Positions 1 through 7,937 of a stretch of DNA of 64,000 nt are shown here, piece by piece. Location: contig CANGYH010000001.1 of NCBI GenBank assembly GCA_947458545.1, positions 930,001 to 994,000 of the forward strand, written 5' to 3'. Source of the DNA: Cytophagaceae bacterium (GTDB taxonomy: Bacteria; Bacteroidota; Bacteroidia; Cytophagales; Flexibacteraceae). Both the position numbers and the translations under genes were made by a program. The notes under the pieces are model-generated. The model was not told the DNA's origin, did not search any database, and saw only the letters and a program-made list of their open reading frames with translations. Every line of letters begins with the position of its first letter. Within the stretch, counting starts at the first letter, position 1.

Positions 1-465
1 CTTCATGGTGGCCACCGAGGAGTAGGGGCCAAAGTACTGGCCTTTGCCCTTTACCAACTGCCGGGTAGGGTAAATCTTCGGGAAGCGGTCGTGCGTGACG
101 ATGACCCACGGGTAGCTCTTATCGTCTTTTAGGTTGATGTTGTACTTGGGCTGAAACTGCTTGATAAGGTTATTCTCCAGCAGCAGGGCCTCAAACTCTG
201 TATTAACGACGGTGTACTCTATACGGCGGATAGACAGCACCAAGCGCCAGGTCTTCCGGTCTTTGCCATCGCGCTTGGTAAAGTAGCTGGCCACCCGTTT
301 GCGCAGGCTTTTGGCTTTACCCACGTAGATGAGGGTGTCTTCCTTATCGTAGTAGCGATATACCCCGGGGGCATCGGGCAGGGTGCGGATCTGCACCTTT
401 AGCTCGTCTGGGGCATTCATGGCGGGGTCTGGCGGCAGGCCGTGGGTGGCAGCGGGGTTTTCCAT
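1..465 (-). CDS. uvrC: UvrABC excinuclease subunit C, N-terminal part (cut by window edge)
   Basis: This is the 5' end of uvrC, the nuclease subunit of nucleotide excision repair that makes the dual incision around DNA lesions recognised by UvrA/UvrB. The 155 visible codons encode the GIY-YIG nuclease domain: the GVYRYYD and YVGKAKSLRKR segments are the family signature, with the catalytic Arg in the second, followed by LLLENNLIKQFQPKYN and DDKSYPWV, both typical of UvrC. Two in-frame ATGs exist, at 465 and at 420; the domain proper starts just after the second, so the first adds about 15 poorly conserved residues. The rest of the gene, with its UVR and RNase H-like domains, lies beyond position 1. 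Identification is secure; the start is not. Confidence 0.95.
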   Translation of the reverse strand, partial: MENPAATHGLPPDPAMNAPDELKVQIRTLPDAPGVYRYYDKEDTLIYVGKAKSLRKRVASYFTKRDGKDRKTWRLVLSIRRIEYTVVNTEFEALLLENNLIKQFQPKYNINLKDDKSYPWVIVTHDRFPKIYPTRQLVKGKGQYFGPYSSVATMK

Positions 466-544
466 ACAACGCTAGAGCAGCAGACGGGGTTAGCAGCGCC
501 GAAATTAGACCTGCAAGCAGGATTGAGCATTAGGACTAATTGCT

Positions 545-915
545 AATCCCGGTTTGTTACCGGGCCCATCTACTGTGCAATGGCTTGGCCATTGTCACGT
601 GCTCTTGCGAGGCTGTGCCTCGCTTGTGGGCCAGGGCAGCAGGCCTGGCAGCCTGCGGAGGGAGTTCACCCCAGGCTAAAGCCAGGGGCTACTGCTATGG
701 CGACGGCTAAAGCCGAACGCTTTGAGCCTTCGGCATTCTATGGGGATGCTGTTCGAGGGCTCCAGCCCTCGTAACCCTCTCTGGCAGGGCTCCAGCCCTG
801 CAGACCTCCCTACCGCAAGCACGGCCAACGGCACAAAAACGGCTTGGGCATAGCCTATGGCATACCTTGCCCAAAGCCCGCAACGCGCAACCTGTCGCAA
901 GTCTTTAGCGACCTG
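545..915. repeat. Cluster of REP-like short GC-rich palindromes
   Basis: This gene-free stretch holds at least eight short inverted repeats. Clear examples: CAATGGC-TTG-GCCATTG (578-594), GCGAGGC-TGT-GCCTCGC (607-623), GCAGGC/GCCTGC (639-656), GGCTAAAGCC (674-683), CGGCTAAAGCCG (704-715), CGAGGGC-TCCA-GCCCTCG (754-771), GCAGGGC-TCCA-GCCCTGC (784-801), a bulged stem at 841-878, and GTCGC/GCGAC (894-912). Stems of 6-8 bp with 3-4-base loops and the GGCTAAAGCC / GGGCTCCAGCCC cores resemble the REP palindromes associated with RAYT (REP-associated tyrosine) transposases. No RAYT gene is present in the window. Reading frames crossing it are rich in Ala, Gly, Pro and Arg and look like chance frames. 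Confidence 0.7.
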
Positions 916-1135
916 ATTAGGGGAACGATGACTTGTGACGCCCATTGACGAGCAGCCTTCAGCCTGGCACCCCACCCGACAAACCCTCCAACAATCTCCG
1001 ACAAAAACCCTTACAACCCACTGCCTTTCAATTGTTTATGATAGTTCAAAAATCTGACACATGCATCCTGCTACAAACCGACCATCATTTTCCATCATGC
1101 ACCATCAGGCAACCCCGATGCCGTTTCTTTGCAGC

Positions 1136-2272
1136 ATGAAAACGATGCTACCCCGCCTGCGGGCACTGGTGCTTTGGCCTGCCCTGGCCTGGCTTGCCGC
1201 CTGCACCAGCATGAGCGACAAACCCAAAGACGGCTTTCTGGTAGAAGGAACCATCGAAAACCCTCAAAAAGGCAAGGTGGTGGCCCTCTATAAGGTGACG
1301 CCCGAGCAGAGCGTGCTGGTAGATTCTGTGGCCTTGGAGGAGGATGGCAAGTTCCGCTTCGTGGGCAAGGTAGATCAGTTGCAGATGTTCATGCTCATGC
1401 TCTACGGGCAGCAGCCGGCCTTCTTTGTGGCGGGTAATCAAGACGTCGAAATTGAGGTAAAGGGTGCCGTACCCCAGGCTACTGTGAAGGTAGAGGCTGG
1501 GGAGGAGCAGCAAAAGCTGGAGCCCGTTCTGGCCCTGTTCCGCCGCCAAAGCGAGGAGTTTGGCCCCATCAACTATGAGTACCAACTGGCCGTGCAAAAC
1601 CGAGACATACCCCGGGCCGAGCGCTACCGGGGCATGCTGGAGCGGGGCCAGGCTTTCTACGTCCGCCGCTACAAGCACCTGATTGACTCGCTCGGGCCCA
1701 GCTTTGGGGCCTACACCGCCGCCACCCGCCTCAACCTGGAGACCGAGATCGGCGTCCTGGACACCCTGGCCCAGAAACTAACGGCCAAGTACCCGCAAGA
1801 GCCCTGGGTAAAATCGTTTGCAGCCCAAATTGCTGATGCCAAGCAACTGGGTGCAGGGGCAGCGGCGCCCGGCTTCGAGCAGCCCACGCCCGACGGTAAG
1901 ATGCTGGGGCCGGCCGCGTTCAAAGGCAAGGTGCTCGTGCTGGACTTTTGGGCCAGTTGGTGCCGCCCCTGCCGGATGAACAGCCCGGCCATGGTGGCCC
2001 TCTACAACAAGTACCAAGCCAAGGGCGTCGAGTTTCTGGGCATCAGCCTGGACCAAGGCCGCGACAAGTGGCTCAAAGCCGTGGAAGACGACGGCTACCG
2101 CTGGCCCCAGGTGTCTGACCTTAAAGAGTGGGACAATGCCGCCGCTCGGCTCTACAAGGTGGATGGCATCCCCCATCTGGTGTTGATAGACCGCGAGGGC
2201 AAGCTGCTGGCCAAAGGCCTGCAACCCCAGGAGCTTGATGCCAAACTAGCCGCACTGACGGCTACCCCCTAA
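1136..2272 (+). CDS. Thioredoxin-like lipoprotein with N-terminal DUF4369 domain
   Basis: Predicted envelope thiol-disulfide oxidoreductase of the TlpA/ResA type common in Bacteroidota. The chosen ATG at 1136 gives a lipoprotein signal peptide with lipobox LAAC (Cys23); in-frame codons upstream to 1061 add an unlikely hydrophilic leader. Residues about 35-130 (GFLVEGTIENPQKG...) match the DUF4369 beta domain that precedes thioredoxin folds in this phylum. The C-terminal half is an AhpC/TSA-thioredoxin domain with VLDFWASWCRPCRMN; the redox motif is CRPC (residues 276-279), followed by the expected cis-Pro region (VDGIPHLVLID). Its stop codon overlaps by 3 bases the stop of the convergent membrane-protein gene. 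Substrate unknown; cytochrome maturation or general disulfide reduction are possible. Confidence 0.88.
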   Translation: MKTMLPRLRALVLWPALAWLAACTSMSDKPKDGFLVEGTIENPQKGKVVALYKVTPEQSVLVDSVALEEDGKFRFVGKVDQLQMFMLMLYGQQPAFFVAGNQDVEIEVKGAVPQATVKVEAGEEQQKLEPVLALFRRQSEEFGPINYEYQLAVQNRDIPRAERYRGMLERGQAFYVRRYKHLIDSLGPSFGAYTAATRLNLETEIGVLDTLAQKLTAKYPQEPWVKSFAAQIADAKQLGAGAAAPGFEQPTPDGKMLGPAAFKGKVLVLDFWASWCRPCRMNSPAMVALYNKYQAKGVEFLGISLDQGRDKWLKAVEDDGYRWPQVSDLKEWDNAAARLYKVDGIPHLVLIDREGKLLAKGLQPQELDAKLAALTATP

Positions 2273-2832
2273 GGCTGCACAGGCCGCACGGGCCTACCGG
2301 CTGAATCTACCAAAGCCCCGTCTTTGAGATGGTAGCCCTTGCGGTACTCGGTATAGGTAACATGCTTGCTGGCCGGGTTGAAGGCCGCAAACCGGGCCTC
2401 GGCCGGCATCAGCCAAACCAGGGCAGAAACCAGCAATAGCATGGGGGCCAGGTAGCTGGAGATCCGGTGCGGGGCCAGCCGCCAGGGTTGGTCTGCCAAG
2501 CGGAACCAGCCTATGTACCCCAGGCCCGTCAAAATGCCCATGGCCGAGGCATTGTCTGCACCCCGCCACCCCATGGCGTTAAAGAGCAGCGCCCCGGTAT
2601 TTAGGAGCAGGCCCAGGTAGAGCACCATACCCCACAGCTTAAGGAGCCCCCGGTTGGCCGGATTGTTGATGTGGCGCACCAACCGCACCAAAAACCAGCC
2701 CGCCGCCAAGGCCCCCAAGATGGAATAGGCCAGGGTACCACCTGGCCGCAGTGTGAACTTGTAGGCCAAGGCCAGCAAAAACCCGGCCCCGGCCAGGATA
2801 TCGGTACGCTCGGTGGTAGAGAGTGGGTGCAT
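2269..2832 (-). CDS. Multi-spanning membrane protein of unknown function
   Basis: A 187-residue protein with about four to five hydrophobic segments (near residues 12-28, 34-50, 66-86, 97-110 and 128-145) and a polar C-terminal tail of roughly 40 residues containing YTEYRKGYHLKDGALVDSAGRPV. I do not recognise a family or catalytic motif. The gene starts 3 bases after dapF ends, on the same strand, so the two are very probably co-transcribed. Nothing in the sequence links it to diaminopimelate metabolism. Confidence 0.7.
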   Translation of the reverse strand: MHPLSTTERTDILAGAGFLLALAYKFTLRPGGTLAYSILGALAAGWFLVRLVRHINNPANRGLLKLWGMVLYLGLLLNTGALLFNAMGWRGADNASAMGILTGLGYIGWFRLADQPWRLAPHRISSYLAPMLLLVSALVWLMPAEARFAAFNPASKHVTYTEYRKGYHLKDGALVDSAGRPVRPVQP

Positions 2833-2835
2833 AGG

Positions 2836-3612
2836 CTAGAAGGTACCCTGGTAAACGCGCTGTGCCGGCCCAGCCAAGACGACCTGCCCCAGGTCTGCCG
2901 ATGAGCTTACCTGGAGCGTACCGCCGGGGGTATCAACCCGCACGGTATGGCCTGGGGCTGCCCACAGGGCGGCTGCCGTCACGCCCGTTCCGCAAGAGAG
3001 GGTCTCGTCCTCCACGCCGCGCTCGTAGGTGCGTACATGCAGGTGCCGGGCACCCACCCGCTCCAAGAAGTTGACATTGACTCCACCTATGGCCGCAAAC
3101 TGGGCATCGTGCCGGTACTGGCGCCCTTGGGGCACCACCTCCACCTCAGCCACAGCATCCACCGGGAGGATAAGGTGCGGAGACCCGGTGTCTAAGAAGA
3201 AGCCCTGGCGGCCGTCTGCCAGCACCACAGCCTTGGGGGCTTGCGCCGGGCGCATGACCAGCTCAACCTGGGCCGGGCTGTGGTAGGTGGCCTGGTGGGG
3301 GCCATCGGCAGCCGTAAAATCAACAGCGGCGCCTGCCGCCACAAGGCCCAACTCGGCGGCAAAGGAAACGGTGCAGCGCCCCCCATTGCCGCAGAAGGTA
3401 CTGGGCCGCCCGTCAGCATTGTAATAGGCCATGTGGAAGGCATAACGCGGCTCTGCGGCAGGCTGCAGCAAGATCAGCCCGTCTGCCCCGATGCCGAACC
3501 GGCGGTGGCACAGGGCCGCCACCCGGGCATAGTCTTGAGCCGGAAACTGCCCGTCCCGATCATCTATCAAGATGAAGTCGTTGCCGGTGCCGTGGTATTT
3601 GACAAACTGCAT
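2836..3612 (-). CDS. dapF: Diaminopimelate epimerase
   Basis: Converts LL- to meso-diaminopimelate, the last epimerisation before meso-DAP enters lysine synthesis and the peptidoglycan stem peptide; cytosolic, cofactor-independent, using two catalytic cysteines. Both are visible: Cys in FCGNGGRC (about residue 72) and in LSCGTGVTAAA (about residue 206). The start FVKYHGTGNDFILID is typical. An in-frame ATG 12 bases upstream (3624) would lie inside the TACCTTTG promoter box, so 3612 is preferred. At 258 residues the length is normal for the family. The gene is followed 3 bases later by an unknown membrane-protein gene. Confidence 0.95.
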   Translation of the reverse strand: MQFVKYHGTGNDFILIDDRDGQFPAQDYARVAALCHRRFGIGADGLILLQPAAEPRYAFHMAYYNADGRPSTFCGNGGRCTVSFAAELGLVAAGAAVDFTAADGPHQATYHSPAQVELVMRPAQAPKAVVLADGRQGFFLDTGSPHLILPVDAVAEVEVVPQGRQYRHDAQFAAIGGVNVNFLERVGARHLHVRTYERGVEDETLSCGTGVTAAALWAAPGHTVRVDTPGGTLQVSSSADLGQVVLAGPAQRVYQGTF

Positions 3613-3621
3613 GTGCGGCCA

Positions 3622-3629
3622 CAAAGGTA
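3622..3629 (-). promoter_or_regulatory. -7 box (TACCTTTG) of dapF, nearly leaderless
   Basis: Read on the minus strand, TACCTTTG fits the Bacteroidota -7 consensus TAnnTTTG and lies only 9 bases before the dapF ATG, so the transcript would have a 5' leader of only a few bases. No clear -33 TTG is seen, so this rests on the -7 match and on its recurrence at other genes in this window. Confidence 0.55.
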
Positions 3630-3652
3630 GGCCCGGGCCCCGCTGGGCAGGC

Positions 3653-5635
3653 CTACAGGCTCAGGATGACAAACTCGATGCGCCGGTTGCGGGCCCGGCC
3701 TTCGTCTGTGGTGTTGGCCTGGGCGGGGCGCGTCTCCCCGTACCCTTTGGCCTGTAAGCGTGGCTCGACAATGCCTGCCTGCTGTAAGAAGGTGCGCACG
3801 GCCTGGGCCCGGCGCTGGCTGAGCGCCTGGTTAGCCTCAGGGCTGCCGATATCGTCTGTATGGCCAGCGACCTCTACGCGCACTTTGGGGTTGGCCTTCA
3901 GCAAGGCGGCCAAGCGCGTAAGCTCGGCCCTGCTGTCGGGCAGCAGCTCGGCAGAGCCGCTGGCGAAGAAGACGTTGTTGAGCACCGTCTTGGCCCCTTG
4001 CCTGAGGGGCTCAAGCAAGAAGTCTTGCTCAACGGATCCGGTGGTCTGGGCATCGGCAAAGTTGAAGAAGCGGCTCTGGAACAGATAGCCCGTTGCAGAC
4101 ACGTTTAAGCCATAGCGGCTACCCTCGGGGAGCACCATCAAGTATTGACCGGTGGCTGGGTCTGAGTGGACGGAGTACACCACCTGCCCGTTGGTGTTGT
4201 CTATCAGGTCGATCTGCGCGTCCAGCGGCTTGAGGGTGCCTTGGGCCCGCACGGTGCCCTTGGCAAAGTAGCTGCGGGCGCTCAGCTGCAGGCTGTTGCC
4301 CAGCTCAAACTCGTAGAGCAGACTTCGGACCAGTTGGCCGTTGCGGCTGTCGTCCACGCAGTAGTAAGCCCGGGTGCCGTCTGGGGAGATGAAGATGGAG
4401 CTTTCGTCTTGGCTGGTGTTGAGGGGGTAGCCAAGGTTCCGGGGGGCATCCCACAGGGTCCAGTCGGTACGGTTTTGGGCGGCGTGCTCGGCCATAAAGA
4501 GGTCTGTGCCGCCCATGCCGGGGTGCCCCTCACTGCCAAAGAACAGGGTGCGCCCATTGGGGTGTAAGAAGGGGAACATCTCGTTCTCTTCCGTATTGAT
4601 GGCCGGGCCTACGTTGGCAGGGCGGCCCCAGCGACCGTTGGGCCAGCGGTGGCTCACGTATATGTCTTGCCGCCCATACCCCCCCGCCCGCGCAGAGACG
4701 AAGAAGAGCGTATTGCCGTCGGCAGACAGGTTGGGGTTAGAGTCCCAGTCGGCGGAGTTGATGCTGTCCGGCGCTGCGGGCTCAGACCACGTATTACCCG
4801 TCCGGTAGCTGAAGTAGATGTCGCAACTGCCGGTGCCGGGCCTGTCGCAGGCGGCAAAGACCAGGGTGCGCCCGTCTGCCGAGATGGAGTTGGTACCCTC
4901 GTTACCCTCCGTGTTGATGACGCTCGACAGGGGCTCGGGGGTCTGCCAATTGCCTTTGGCATCGCGCCGGGTGATGTACATATCCTCGTCGAACCCGTTG
5001 TGGATGCCCTTGCGGGCGGTGTAGATCAGGATCTGATCGTCGGCGGTGGCGGCGGGGGTGTATTGCAGGGGGAACCGGTTGACAATGGCCGGCAAGGGCT
5101 TCCGGGTTATGGACAGCGGGTTTTGCACGGCCTGCCGCGCAAAGCGGACACTGGCCAGGCCCCGCTCCAGCTCTCGCTTTAGCTTGGGCAGCAGGGGTTG
5201 GGTATAGGCCAGGGCGCGGGTGTAGAGGGCCTCGGCCTCGTCTAGCCGGCCCCGCTTGCGGGCGTGGCGAGCGGCCAGGCTAAGCATGCTGGGAGCCTCC
5301 GGACCCTCGGGCCGCAGCAGGGCCATGCTTTTGAAGTGCTTGGCTACCAGGTCTTCGTCGGCAGTGATGCGGCCCATGTCGGCCAGGGTGCGGTGTGCCT
5401 CTAAGAAGGTGGAGTCCTTCTCCAGAGCCTCCTCTAACAAGGTGCGGGCCTTGCCGATCTGCCGGTAACGCAGCTGCTCTTGGGCTTGCTGGTAGAGGCG
5501 GATGGCCTTCTTGTTTTGGGTGGTGTAGGCAGGCACTGCCTCTTTGAGGGGTGGCCTGCTCTGCGCCGCAAGCCGTCCGCAGGCAAGCAGCCCTACCAGC
5601 AACAACCCTACCCAGCCAATACGCACTTTTACCAT
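3653..5635 (-). CDS. PorE-like OmpA-family protein (TPR, beta-propeller, CRD, OmpA), paralogue 1
   Basis: A 660-residue envelope protein with the four-part architecture of the T9SS component PorE (PG1058 of Porphyromonas). The signal peptide ends LLVGLLACG, with a possible lipobox Cys19. A TPR region follows (about 35-165: TLLEEALEKDSTFLEAH), then WD40/PD40-type propeller repeats (about 185-440; SADGRTLVFAA, SADGNTLFFVSARAGGYGRQDIYVS, SPDGTRAYY), a carboxypeptidase-regulatory-like beta domain (about 455-530; GQYLMVLPEG), and a C-terminal OmpA peptidoglycan-binding domain (VEVAGHTDDIGSPEANQALSQRRA ... NRRIEF). Family knowledge suggests it tethers an outer-membrane complex to peptidoglycan. A second protein of the same design starts at 53131, so whether this one is true PorE or a paralogue cannot be settled here. 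Confidence 0.88.
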   Translation of the reverse strand: MVKVRIGWVGLLLVGLLACGRLAAQSRPPLKEAVPAYTTQNKKAIRLYQQAQEQLRYRQIGKARTLLEEALEKDSTFLEAHRTLADMGRITADEDLVAKHFKSMALLRPEGPEAPSMLSLAARHARKRGRLDEAEALYTRALAYTQPLLPKLKRELERGLASVRFARQAVQNPLSITRKPLPAIVNRFPLQYTPAATADDQILIYTARKGIHNGFDEDMYITRRDAKGNWQTPEPLSSVINTEGNEGTNSISADGRTLVFAACDRPGTGSCDIYFSYRTGNTWSEPAAPDSINSADWDSNPNLSADGNTLFFVSARAGGYGRQDIYVSHRWPNGRWGRPANVGPAINTEENEMFPFLHPNGRTLFFGSEGHPGMGGTDLFMAEHAAQNRTDWTLWDAPRNLGYPLNTSQDESSIFISPDGTRAYYCVDDSRNGQLVRSLLYEFELGNSLQLSARSYFAKGTVRAQGTLKPLDAQIDLIDNTNGQVVYSVHSDPATGQYLMVLPEGSRYGLNVSATGYLFQSRFFNFADAQTTGSVEQDFLLEPLRQGAKTVLNNVFFASGSAELLPDSRAELTRLAALLKANPKVRVEVAGHTDDIGSPEANQALSQRRAQAVRTFLQQAGIVEPRLQAKGYGETRPAQANTTDEGRARNRRIEFVILSL

Positions 5636-5708
5636 ACCTCTCCTTCATGGCCTGCCGCCGGGGCCGGCCGTTCTGAATTAAACAGCGCCCCCCGGGGCAG
5701 GGTTCGAG

Positions 5709-6134
5709 CTAGTCCATAAAGCCGGTAATCTTTTCCCGGCTAAACTCTTTGAAGGTGAGGGTAATCAAGCGGCCGTTCTCCAGGTTGATGCGCAGGGCTT
5801 TGGGGCCTGCCCAGGTGTAGCGACCGGGCTGCTCCTCGGTGCCGTCGGTGGGGGCGATGCCTAGGTAAACCACCTTATTCTCGGGGAGGAAGATGAAGCC
5901 GTCTCGGCCACGGGCGGGCGGAAACTGAAAGCGCTTGGTGTTGCGCCAGACGGTGAGCTGGCTGTTGTTGGAGGGTTCCTCCTCGTGGCTGCGCATCCAG
6001 GTACCGAGCAGCACACTGTCTCTTTGCACGGTGGCGGAGCGCCTTGCTGCCCGGCGCGAGCGCTGCTGGGCACTGCTGCAAGAGGCCGATAGAACAAGGC
6101 ACAGCACAAGGCCTGCCAGCCAGAACGTACGCAT
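5709..6134 (-). CDS. Small putative lipoprotein
   Basis: A 141-residue secreted protein. The ATG at 6134 gives a clean signal peptide (MRTFWLAGLVLCLVLSASCSS) ending near Cys19 of LSASC, so lipid attachment is likely; the in-frame ATG at 6182 would put 16 polar residues in front. The mature part (LGTWMRSHEEEPSNNSQLTVWR ... FIFLPENKVVYLGIAP ... RYTWAGPKALRINLENGRLITLTFKEFSREKITGF) is beta-rich and reads like the lipocalin-like 'LGTW' folds of small Bacteroidota lipoproteins, but I cannot assign a family. It lies between the PorE-like gene and a phosphodiesterase gene, all on the same strand. Confidence 0.7.
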   Translation of the reverse strand: MRTFWLAGLVLCLVLSASCSSAQQRSRRAARRSATVQRDSVLLGTWMRSHEEEPSNNSQLTVWRNTKRFQFPPARGRDGFIFLPENKVVYLGIAPTDGTEEQPGRYTWAGPKALRINLENGRLITLTFKEFSREKITGFMD

Positions 6135-6195
6135 GGGCTTGGAGTTGAGGTTAGGGCGGGTTTGCCTGCTCAAATAACGCATATAAGCCTGCTAT

Positions 6196-6723
6196 CTATA
6201 CAACGGTTGTGGGGCCTTGCAGACGCCCTCTCGGGCCGAGTTCTACCACTTCGGCAGCCGTGACTTTGCGGCCCGAAACCTCGAACCGGAGCAGGGTACA
6301 CATCTTATGGAATCCATGGTGCCCGGCCGCGCCCGGATTGATGTGCAAGCCGCCGGGTATGCCAGGCAAGGGCGCAACCTGCAAAATGTGGCTGTGGCCG
6401 CAGACCACCCAGTCTGGCCGCACCTGGCGCACCAGGGCCTGGGCCTTTGGTACGTATTTGCCGGGCTTGCCCACGATGTGGTGCAGCAATACCTTGAGCC
6501 CCTCTGCCTCGAAGACGGCCGTTTCGTCTAGCAGATGGAGGGTGTCGCGCGGATCGGCATTGCCTGATACGGCGCGGAAGGTGGAGCAGCGTTCCATAAA
6601 CCAGCGGACGGTAGCGGGCGGGCCGATGTCTCCGGCGTGCCAGACCTCGTCTGCCCAAGAGAGCTGTGCCGCTACGCCGGGATATACCATGCCGTGCGTG
6701 TCTGACAGGATGATGATTCGCAT
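6196..6723 (-). CDS. YfcE/MJ0936-type metallophosphodiesterase
   Basis: A 175-residue calcineurin-like phosphoesterase of the YfcE/MJ0936 group. The metal-binding signature is complete: LSDTHG near the N-terminus, HAGDIG, SGNAD (in the family's GNxD position), CGHSH and a final HINPGAAG. These residues bind a dinuclear metal centre that hydrolyses phosphodiesters; the physiological substrate of this group is not settled. The start at 6723 puts the first metal motif immediately after MRIII, as in relatives; an upstream alternative at 6768 adds an unlikely leader and would lie inside the preceding terminator. Probably cytosolic. Confidence 0.9.
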   Translation of the reverse strand: MRIIILSDTHGMVYPGVAAQLSWADEVWHAGDIGPPATVRWFMERCSTFRAVSGNADPRDTLHLLDETAVFEAEGLKVLLHHIVGKPGKYVPKAQALVRQVRPDWVVCGHSHILQVAPLPGIPGGLHINPGAAGHHGFHKMCTLLRFEVSGRKVTAAEVVELGPRGRLQGPTTVV

Positions 6724-6766
6724 ACAAGTTCTGGCAGCAAGTACGGCACGGGGCAGGCTTTGGCAC

Positions 6767-6793
6767 AAAAAAACCCCGCTTTTGGGCGGGGTT
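6767..6793 (-). terminator. Intrinsic terminator of the sigma-factor operon
   Basis: AACCCCGC (6772-6779) pairs perfectly with GCGGGGTT (6786-6793) around a 6-base loop; read on the minus strand it runs into seven T. It lies 25 bases after the small gene at 6819 and before the phosphodiesterase gene, separating the two units. Confidence 0.85.
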
Positions 6794-6818
6794 ACGAGCT
6801 ACGGTGTCGGGGTCTGAC

Positions 6819-7034
6819 CTATGCGTGTGCAGCGGCGGCTAGAATTTGCGCTATTCGATTCTCAGAAAGAGAAAGCATAGAAGCATGAATTTGCTGCGTT
6901 TCTGCCGGGCTCAGTTCCAACTCGGGGTTGTAAGCCTGGGCTTGGCGCTGGGTGTTGTGGGCGAGGGTTTGGTAGAAAGCGTCGCGTACGCGGGAGGCGT
7001 TAACGCTCGATCGTTGCGTAGATGTTCTTATCAT
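6819..7034 (-). CDS. Small helical protein overlapping the end of the sigma-factor gene
   Basis: A 71-residue frame starting at an ATG (7034) inside the last 35 bases of the ECF sigma gene and ending just before a good terminator. The sequence (RDAFYQTLAHNTQRQAQAYNPELELSPAETQQIHASMLSLSENRIAQILAAAAHA) is Ala/Gln-rich, predicted helical, without membrane segment or Cys/His metal motif. I recognise no family. Overlap with the sigma gene and the terminator position suggest translational coupling and perhaps a partner or regulator of the sigma factor; this is inference. It could be a spurious frame, though the protein composition and gene placement argue for a real gene. Confidence 0.5.
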   Translation of the reverse strand: MIRTSTQRSSVNASRVRDAFYQTLAHNTQRQAQAYNPELELSPAETQQIHASMLSLSENRIAQILAAAAHA

Positions 7035-7608
7035 GCAGGTCGGGGTGGATGTGCATCTTCTTGCGAAGATTGATGAGTGCATAGCGCATCCTCCCGAGGG
7101 CTGTATTGATGGAAACGTTGGTGTGCTCGGCAATTTCCTTAAAGCTCATACCTGCAAAGTGGCGCAGTAGCAGCACCTCGCGTTGGGCTTCAGGCAATGT
7201 CTTTATATGCTCTCGGATGGTGACGTACTGGTCGTCTCGCATCCGGGCGGCCTCTGCCGATTCGGTGGCAAAGTCCAGCATAGAGAACACCGGGCTTCCG
7301 TCTTCGGTTACGACCTCTGGGTTGCGTTTTTGCTTACGTACCCGGTCTATGACCAGGTTGTGTGCAATGCGCATCAACCAGGGCAGCAGTTTGCCTTCCT
7401 CGTTGTAGCGCCCGCTCCGGATGGTAGTAACGGCCTTAAGGAATGCCTCTTGCACCAGATCTTCGGCTGCATAGCGATCCTTAAGCATCATGTAGCAATG
7501 CGTCAGGAGCCGAGACTGATAGCGACGGACAATTACCTCAAAGGCTTGCTGGTTACCCTCGGCGAAAAGCTTTACAAGCTCTCCGTCGGGAAGTTCTTTG
7601 TATCTCAT
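7000..7608 (-). CDS. ECF-type RNA polymerase sigma factor (sigma-70 family)
   Basis: A 202-residue ECF (group 4) sigma factor, directing RNA polymerase to a small regulon. Region 2 is clear (residues about 18-90: AFEVIVRRYQSRLLTHCYMMLKDRYAAEDLVQEAFLKA, then WLMRIAHNLVIDRVRKQKR), and region 4 has the helix-turn-helix LLLRHFAGMSFKEIAEHTNVSINTALGRMRYAL. No membrane anti-sigma factor follows; the only downstream gene before a terminator is a 71-residue protein overlapping its end. The first ATG in frame is 7608; a TTG one codon earlier is possible. The upstream AT-rich region is shared with the divergent trxA gene. Confidence 0.93.
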   Translation of the reverse strand: MRYKELPDGELVKLFAEGNQQAFEVIVRRYQSRLLTHCYMMLKDRYAAEDLVQEAFLKAVTTIRSGRYNEEGKLLPWLMRIAHNLVIDRVRKQKRNPEVVTEDGSPVFSMLDFATESAEAARMRDDQYVTIREHIKTLPEAQREVLLLRHFAGMSFKEIAEHTNVSINTALGRMRYALINLRKKMHIHPDLHDKNIYATIER

Positions 7609-7611
7609 CAA

Positions 7612-7937
7612 ACTTCAGAATTAAAACGTAGAAGTTTGTATCGATAGTGTCTGCCTTTGGGTTAAATTTTTTGATTAGGAAAACGGGCTCAGAATCCGCA
7701 GAAACTTTGGCCTGTCTTGATGCTTACAAAACTATATAATTCAAACCAAGATTCCAAACACTCTTTGCACTACATGTATTAAAACAAGTTAAAGCGCGCC
7801 ATTTGCAACAAAGGGTGGTTTGTGCCGAAACTTGTGATAGGGAACAAATGTGTAGGTAGCAGCGTTTCTACCTGACAGGTTACCCCTGAAAGCCCGCCTG
7901 CAATGGTCAAACCACTGTGGCGCAAACAAGCAAAAAA
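7612..7937. other. Divergent intergenic region between sigma factor and trxA
   Basis: About 325 bases without a convincing gene; AT content is well above the surroundings between 7620 and 7800, as expected for promoters of both the sigma gene and trxA. A small inverted repeat (GGTAG/CTACC, about 7855-7873) lies on the trxA side. No perfect TAnnTTTG box in good position was found for either gene. Confidence 0.5.

Noticed and set aside
676-975. 99-codon reading frame on the minus strand and a 64-codon frame on the plus strand in the palindrome cluster
   Set aside because: They run across short inverted repeats, have skewed Ala/Gly/Pro/Arg/Cys content and no domain or start context.
1061-1135. 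Upstream starts for the thioredoxin-like lipoprotein
   Set aside because: They put 25 hydrophilic residues in front of a textbook lipoprotein signal peptide.
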